Source: an uncultured Clostridia bacterium (lineage in GTDB: Bacteria > Bacillota_I > Bacilli_A > RF39 > UBA660). From it: DNA of 42,098 nucleotides. Both the position numbers and the translations under genes were made by a program. The notes beneath the pieces are model-generated. The model saw only the letters and a list, made by a program, of their open reading frames with translations, did no database searches and was not told the DNA's origin. Positions within the stretch are counted from its first letter, which is position 1, and each line of letters opens with the position of its first letter. The stretch is taken from NCBI GenBank assembly GCA_946619755.1, contig CAMOMI010000004.1:1-42098 (forward strand). The letters are read 5' to 3'. Below are positions 37,077 to 42,098 of the stretch, in pieces.

Positions 37077-39171
37077 ATACTTTTGTAATGCTTTTATGTT
37101 TAGCCATCATTTTCTTAATACCATATGGATGTGGGAAAGCAATCGTAATAAGTGAACCATCTACCGATACAACAACACCTTCACCAAATTCATCATGTTT
37201 AACATGATCGCCAATTTGATAATCAATGTCTTCCTTTCTAAATTTATCTTCTTTAACAAAATTAGTTACTTTATCAATAATACCTATACGATTATTCTCT
37301 GTCTCTAAATATTTACTATCTATTTCATCCATAAATCTACTTGGCATATTTAGCTGTGTATTACCAAATAGCATTCTTCTTTTAGCATTTAACATCCATA
37401 AATTCTTCTTAGCACGGGTAATTGCTACGTAGCATAGTCTTCTTTCTTCTTCGATTGCTGCAATTGTTCCTTCATTGATTGAATTATAATGTGGAAATAT
37501 TCCTTCTTCCATACCAACAATAAAAACGTTATCAAACTCCAACCCTTTTACAGCATGAATTGTCATCAAACTAACTTTATTGTTACTATCTTGATGTTCT
37601 GATACATCACTAACAATGGCTACCTCATTTAGAAAATCTGTTAAAGAAATAACTCCATATTCCTCTTCATATCCTTTAGTAATAGACTTAAATTCTTCCA
37701 AATTTTCTAACCTAATTTCAGATTCCAAAGATTTATCTCCTTCATATTCTGCCCTCATACCACTATTATTAAGAACTAAGTCGACCATTTCTGTAAGTGT
37801 AAGATTTTCACACTTTTCTTCCATATCTAAAATCATCTTTTTAAAAGTTAATTCTTTACCTGATTCAATTACTTCAAATAAAGACATTCCTTTTTCTGTA
37901 GCAATATTTGTTAAATTTTCAATTGTTTTATCACCAATACCACGTTTTGGTGTATTAATTACCCTAAGCAAACTAACATCATCATCATGATTATTAATTA
38001 ACCTTAAATAACATAATAAATCTTTAATTTCCTTACGATTATAAAAGTAAAAACTACCAACTACTCTATAAGGAATACCATTTTTTAACATTTCTTCTTC
38101 AATTAATCTCGATTGAGCATTCGTTCTATAAAGAATCGCTATATCTTCATAATTAACATTATTATCATTGTGAAGTTCTTTTATTTTTTCAGACACATAA
38201 GCACATTCCTCTTTATCACTTTCTGTCTTTATATATTTAACTTTACTACCTATATCATTATTACACCATAAGTTTTTATCTTTTCTCATTTTATTATGCC
38301 TAATAACGCTATTTGCAGCATCCAAAATATTTTGTGTTGATCGATAATTTTCCTCTAACATTATTACTTTTGCATCTGGATAATCCTTTTCAAAATTTAA
38401 AATATTCTTATAATTGGCACCTCTAAAAGCATATATTGCTTGATCATTATCTCCAACAACAAATATATTTTTATGATTGTTACATAACATTTTACTAAAA
38501 ATATATTGTGCCTCATTTGTATCCTGATATTCATCGATTAAGACATATTGATACTTTTCTTGATAATACTTTAAAACATCTGGATATTGCTTAAATAATT
38601 TAATTGGTAATGTTAGCAAATCGTCAAAATCAACAGAATTGTTGATAACTAGTTTTTTATTGTATTTTCGATATACCTCAATAATATTACTATCAAATTC
38701 AACCTTTGAATATTTTTCTGGATCCATTAATTCATTCTTTGCACTACTTATCTTGTTTCTAATTTCCCTAGCATTATAAAATTTTGGATTCAAATTTAGA
38801 TCTTTCATTATTTTTTTGACAACAGTAAGCGTATCGTCACTATCTAAAATAACAAAATTACTTTTATATCCAAGTCTTGCATAATTTTCTTTAATAATCT
38901 TAAGTCCTAATGAGTGAAATGTTGATATTTGAATACTTTTAGCATCATAACCAATTAATTTTATCTCTCTTTCTTTCATTTCTTTAGCAGCTTTATTGGT
39001 AAAAGTAATTGCTAATATATTATCACTACTAACTCCTTGTTCTATTAAATAAGCAATTCTATTAGTCAAAACTTTTGTCTTTCCAGAACCAGCACCAGCT
39101 AATACTAACATTGGTCCATTTATATGTTTAACAGCCTCTACTTGCTGCTTATTAAGTCCACTTAAATCCAT
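37075..39171 (-). CDS. pcrA: ATP-dependent DNA helicase PcrA/UvrD
   Basis: LNKQQVEAVKHINGPMLVLAGAGSGKTKVLTNRIAYLIE; YVLIDEYQDTN; VSLMTIHAVKGLEFDNVFI. Confidence 0.97.
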   Translation of the reverse strand: MDLSGLNKQQVEAVKHINGPMLVLAGAGSGKTKVLTNRIAYLIEQGVSSDNILAITFTNKAAKEMKEREIKLIGYDAKSIQISTFHSLGLKIIKENYARLGYKSNFVILDSDDTLTVVKKIMKDLNLNPKFYNAREIRNKISSAKNELMDPEKYSKVEFDSNIIEVYRKYNKKLVINNSVDFDDLLTLPIKLFKQYPDVLKYYQEKYQYVLIDEYQDTNEAQYIFSKMLCNNHKNIFVVGDNDQAIYAFRGANYKNILNFEKDYPDAKVIMLEENYRSTQNILDAANSVIRHNKMRKDKNLWCNNDIGSKVKYIKTESDKEECAYVSEKIKELHNDNNVNYEDIAILYRTNAQSRLIEEEMLKNGIPYRVVGSFYFYNRKEIKDLLCYLRLINNHDDDVSLLRVINTPKRGIGDKTIENLTNIATEKGMSLFEVIESGKELTFKKMILDMEEKCENLTLTEMVDLVLNNSGMRAEYEGDKSLESEIRLENLEEFKSITKGYEEEYGVISLTDFLNEVAIVSDVSEHQDSNNKVSLMTIHAVKGLEFDNVFIVGMEEGIFPHYNSINEGTIAAIEEERRLCYVAITRAKKNLWMLNAKRRMLFGNTQLNMPSRFMDEIDSKYLETENNRIGIIDKVTNFVKEDKFRKEDIDYQIGDHVKHDEFGEGVVVSVDGSLITIAFPHPYGIKKMMAKHKSITKV

Positions 39172-39218
39172 CATTACCTCCTTGTACCAATTAATTATAA
39201 CATAATAATTATCTAAAA

Positions 39219-39248
39219 AAAATATTAGAATTATCATTCTAATATTTT
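39219..39248 (-). terminator. terminator of the metallophosphoesterase operon
   Basis: AAAATATTAGAAT-tatc-ATTCTAATATTTT; T-run on the minus strand. Confidence 0.8.
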
Positions 39249-40251
39249 AAGCAACAATTTTAAGCTGTTTAACTTTATTTCTATCTTTACCAGCTTCATC
39301 CCAAAAGTCATTTTCTTTAAATAGTATTTCTTCAGGTTCAAAATATTGAATATTACCTTTACTATCAGACCAAATATTTAAAAAATAAGCTCCAACGGCA
39401 TTGGTAAGTCCTTGCTTCTGTTGAAATTGTGTTTTGCCACAAAAACAAGGTACCTCAATTCCTCTAATATTACGATAAACAAAAGAATAACTCTTATGGT
39501 AATGGCCTATTAATAATATTTTAGGTTTATAATTTGATTCAATTATTTCAATTCTTTTTTGTGCCTTATACGAAACAGATTGGGCTGAACCTCCACCAGG
39601 ATGATCCATAAAAATTTTGACACCATTAACATTTATAGATGCAAAATCTTGTCCTAAGTACTCCATATCAGGTCTACATCTACTTAACCATTGATTTACG
39701 GTTGCTTGTCCATTTTTATAATGAGTTTCATCATGACTACCAAGAATATATTTCGTTGTTACCCCTTCAACATATGGATACATATCAACAACATAACCAA
39801 CTTGTTCATCAAACCCATGTAAGAATTGCTGTCTTGGCTGTTCAGGCCTATTTAAATAATTACCATCGACGACATCGCCAACATGAAGTACTAGCGTAAT
39901 ACCGCGATTATATGCCTCTTCATATACCTTATTAAGTAAATGCAATTGTTGATGAATATTACCAAAATGGGTATCCGATACTACCAAAATTTCAGTATGT
40001 ATCAACTCATCCATTGTAATTCCTGGCTTAGCAGTAATAATGTTTCTAGCAAAAGTCTTTTCAAATACTAAAACATTATTTTTAACAACTGCTTCGACAT
40101 TTTTTCCATATACCCTGCATAATTCAAGTAGTCCATTAAGCTCTTTGTAATTTATATGAAATTTCTTCATAAAATCTTCAACTGAAGCTCCATTTTTCAT
40201 ATATTTATATATTCTATCAACATATTCAATACTCATATCTATACTACTCAT
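39247..40251 (-). CDS. metallophosphoesterase with N-terminal HTH-like region
   Basis: VVSDTHFG, LHVGDVVDG, LGSHDE, FMDHPGG, LIGHYHKS: all five calcineurin-like motifs. Confidence 0.85.
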   Translation of the reverse strand: MSSIDMSIEYVDRIYKYMKNGASVEDFMKKFHINYKELNGLLELCRVYGKNVEAVVKNNVLVFEKTFARNIITAKPGITMDELIHTEILVVSDTHFGNIHQQLHLLNKVYEEAYNRGITLVLHVGDVVDGNYLNRPEQPRQQFLHGFDEQVGYVVDMYPYVEGVTTKYILGSHDETHYKNGQATVNQWLSRCRPDMEYLGQDFASINVNGVKIFMDHPGGGSAQSVSYKAQKRIEIIESNYKPKILLIGHYHKSYSFVYRNIRGIEVPCFCGKTQFQQKQGLTNAVGAYFLNIWSDSKGNIQYFEPEEILFKENDFWDEAGKDRNKVKQLKIVA

Positions 40252-40264
40252 TTTATCACCCCTA

Positions 40265-41242
40265 TTATTTAGTTATTTTTAAAACTTTGCGTTTCGTATA
40301 ATCATCTTTATTTGTCTTATAGTAAACCGAATCAATTGCTCTAATGCTAAGTAAATTACCATATTTATCAGTAGTAACCGTTATATACCAAGCTCCAACT
40401 GTATTAGAATATCTCTTATCACTCATTTCTTTAGTAGTTGCACAAACGCTAGGAACTGAAATACATTTAACACTACGATAAGTCATTTTTTCCATTTGAA
40501 GTAATCCACCATATAAAAGAATATCGGGTTTATCTTCACTTCTAAAAGAATCTACCTGTTGTTGAGGTCTATAAGATACAGTATATGTTTTTTCTAGTTT
40601 TGGACTAAATACTAACATATTTACCTTATCAATCATAACATTACAAGAAGTATGTCCAAGATATATCATATCTTTTCTAATATCGCTAATTCTTTTTCCA
40701 ATATTAATTTTGTTTCTTTTTAAATGCTTTTCATCTCTAGTACCTGTAATAAAATAAGTTCTCATTCCCTCAATATATGGAAAATATTGAGTAATATAAT
40801 CAACTTGTTCTAAAGAATCTGCTAAAAAATTAGTATCTGAATAAGCATTGTCAACAGGAAACAATCCTTCAGAAATATTTCCACATAAAATAACATTTCT
40901 AAAGCCCATTTCAAAAGCTTTTAAATATATATCATTAAGTATCGTTAATTGTTGATACTTAGATCCAAGACGTGTATCAGAAATAGCTACAAACTTAAAT
41001 TCATTTCTTTCATCTGTATAAAATTGATAACTATTATCTTTATTTAATTCTCTTTCTCCATGATTAAATAAATATATATCATCATCTTTTTTCTGTATCC
41101 CAATATTAATACCTTCTTTTCTTAATTCTCTTAATAGTCCTAATACTTCATATCCTCCAAGTTCAAGTAAACGACACACTTCAGATAAACTAATCTCTTT
41201 TTCTGTCAAATTTTTAATACTTTCTAATAAATCATTATTCAT
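40265..41242 (-). CDS. degenerate metallophosphoesterase paralog (predicted pseudoenzyme)
   Basis: Collinear with 39247..40251 but motifs read ISDTRLG, LCGNISEG, TGTRDE, VFSPKL, LYGGLLQM; ATG at 41242 after GGAGG. Confidence 0.75.
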   Translation of the reverse strand: MNNDLLESIKNLTEKEISLSEVCRLLELGGYEVLGLLRELRKEGINIGIQKKDDDIYLFNHGERELNKDNSYQFYTDERNEFKFVAISDTRLGSKYQQLTILNDIYLKAFEMGFRNVILCGNISEGLFPVDNAYSDTNFLADSLEQVDYITQYFPYIEGMRTYFITGTRDEKHLKRNKINIGKRISDIRKDMIYLGHTSCNVMIDKVNMLVFSPKLEKTYTVSYRPQQQVDSFRSEDKPDILLYGGLLQMEKMTYRSVKCISVPSVCATTKEMSDKRYSNTVGAWYITVTTDKYGNLLSIRAIDSVYYKTNKDDYTKRKVLKITK

Positions 41243-41257
41243 AAAGCCTCCAAAAAA

Positions 41258-41280
41258 AGAGCACAAAAAAATTGCGCTCT
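41258..41280 (-). terminator. leader terminator/attenuator upstream of the metallophosphoesterase pair
   Basis: Minus-strand RNA AGAGCGCAA-UUUUU-UUGUGCUCU (9 bp incl. one G.U) then U7, directly followed by RBS GGAGG. Confidence 0.65.
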
Positions 41281-41334
41281 CTAATTATTTAAAGTAGTAA
41301 TAAGAATTAAACATTTAAAACAACATTTATTCAT
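41281..41334 (-). CDS. putative 17-aa leader peptide MNKCCFKCLILITTLNN
   Basis: ATG with GGGAG 7 nt upstream; TAG immediately precedes the attenuator hairpin. Confidence 0.5.
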   Translation of the reverse strand: MNKCCFKCLILITTLNN

Positions 41335-41357
41335 ATCACCACTCCCTATCATAATAA

Positions 41358-41386
41358 AATATATCAAAAAATACTCTTAAAGTCAA
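41358..41386 (-). promoter_or_regulatory. sigma-A-type promoter for the leader peptide/metallophosphoesterase transcript
   Basis: Minus-strand TTGACT-N17-TATATT. Confidence 0.55.
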
Positions 41387-41474
41387 CCCAAAAATAATCT
41401 ATAAAACTATAAAACAATAATGTATTTTTTAATCTTAAATGATATAATATAATTATTAAAAAGTGGAGGTAATT

Positions 41475-42020
41475 ATGCAGTACATTAAAGATAAAACTAA
41501 TTATGAAATAATTATTCTTAATAATCAATTCGATATAGTATCTAAATTATATTTTGTACCAAGCTATTTTGTTTGGACTTTTTCATATCAAATTACTAAA
41601 GAAAATCCAATTATCTTATCTAAAGAAGATGATAATATTTTCTATGAAAACTTAGAATGGTTAATGCATGAGTCATATAGTTTTCCTCATAACTATAGTC
41701 ATAAAACTCCTGATAAATTAATTTGGTTATCCGAACATTGCTTCAATCTACAAGATGAATATGAGTTAGACATAACACCCCGTCTAATAATAGAGAAAAA
41801 AGAAGACAAATTTCATATTTATTTTGAAAAGCCTTTTACAAATAAATACAATCTTCCAAATAATGGTGCTTCAATATCATTTGCTCCAGCTGGGAATGGT
41901 TTTTTAAGCAAAAATAATAGCGCTGGTACAACATTTCAGGATGATTTGATAACAGTTTTCTATTATACCTTAAATAATCAAAAAATAAACAATAATAAAA
42001 TAAAAAAGAAAAAAGCATAA
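41475..42020 (+). CDS. hypothetical protein
   Basis: ATG at 41475 after GGAGG; 181 aa, no recognised domain. Confidence 0.6.
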   Translation: MQYIKDKTNYEIIILNNQFDIVSKLYFVPSYFVWTFSYQITKENPIILSKEDDNIFYENLEWLMHESYSFPHNYSHKTPDKLIWLSEHCFNLQDEYELDITPRLIIEKKEDKFHIYFEKPFTNKYNLPNNGASISFAPAGNGFLSKNNSAGTTFQDDLITVFYYTLNNQKINNNKIKKKKA

Positions 42021-42029
42021 CCATGCTTT
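42012..42029 (-). terminator. terminator of the minus-strand tRNA, embedded in the + strand CDS 3' end
   Basis: AAAGCAT-ggtt-ATGCTTT then TTTCTTTTTT on the minus strand. Confidence 0.7.
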
Positions 42030-42045
42030 AAAAAACATACTATAA

Positions 42046-42098
42046 TGGTGCCGCTTGGCAGAATCAAACTGCCCTCTGAAGCTTACCATGCTTCTGTT
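42046..42098 (-). tRNA. tRNA-Thr (anticodon GGU), 3' partial, truncated by window end
   Basis: Minus strand: GAAGC-ATGGTAA-GCTTC anticodon arm, GGCAG-TTTGATT-CTGCC T-arm, acceptor AAGCGGC-A-CCA. Confidence 0.85.

Noticed and set aside
37226-37990. Plus-strand ORFs inside pcrA
   Set aside because: Shadow ORFs of a conserved helicase gene
40265-41242. Annotating the degenerate metallophosphoesterase as a pseudogene
   Set aside because: Intact full-length frame with good RBS in an operon with its active paralog; a pseudoenzyme fits better than gene decay
1-42098. CRISPR array, restriction-modification or canonical antiphage system
   Set aside because: No regularly spaced repeats, cas genes, methylase/endonuclease or recognised defense operon seen on reading both strands
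1-42098. Alternative genetic code (TGA = Trp) suggested by Mollicute-like AT content
   Set aside because: TGA serves as a stop (e.g. mbl, the SGNH-like gene) and Trp is encoded by TGG; sporulation genes also argue against a Mollicute

Overview
Chromosomal window from a very AT-rich, spore-forming low-GC Firmicute (Bacilli-like). TGA is used as a stop (e.g. mbl), so the code is standard. It has three parts. (1) About 0.1-7.5 kb is accessory-looking, with mixed orientations: orphan membrane and coiled-coil proteins, a transglutaminase-like protein, LemA, an orphan SUKH/SMI1-like protein, an overlapping three-gene operon with a membrane-anchored C39-type peptidase, and a CPBP protease. (2) About 7.5-33.7 kb is a mostly + strand housekeeping and sporulation backbone: HerA-like/DUF853, DUF362, DUF1846, gmk, cysS, engB, der, spoVIF, rpsF-ssb-rpsR-rplI-dnaB, a LysM-G5-M23 protein, walJ-like, murA, rpmE, rpiB, DUF1146, spoIID-spoIIQ-spoIIID-mbl. 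(3) About 33.7-42.1 kb has a thioredoxin-fold protein, an M15 peptidase, an orphan 740-aa protein, pcrA, a tandem metallophosphoesterase pair and a 3' partial tRNA-Thr(GGU) at the right edge. The most interesting candidate is the metallophosphoesterase pair: one copy keeps every metal-binding motif and the other has lost nearly all of them. Its leader encodes a 17-aa Cys-containing peptide whose stop codon abuts an intrinsic terminator, which in turn abuts the RBS, so it looks like a translation-coupled attenuator. Other candidates: an H-Y-E ADP-ribosyltransferase-like orphan, an SGNH pseudo-hydrolase in the sporulation neighbourhood, an SD-sequestering rpsF leader, a predicted sigma-F promoter at spoIIQ, and a 21-bp direct repeat bounding a putative cassette. 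All assignments come from reading the sequence and motifs; no database search was run.
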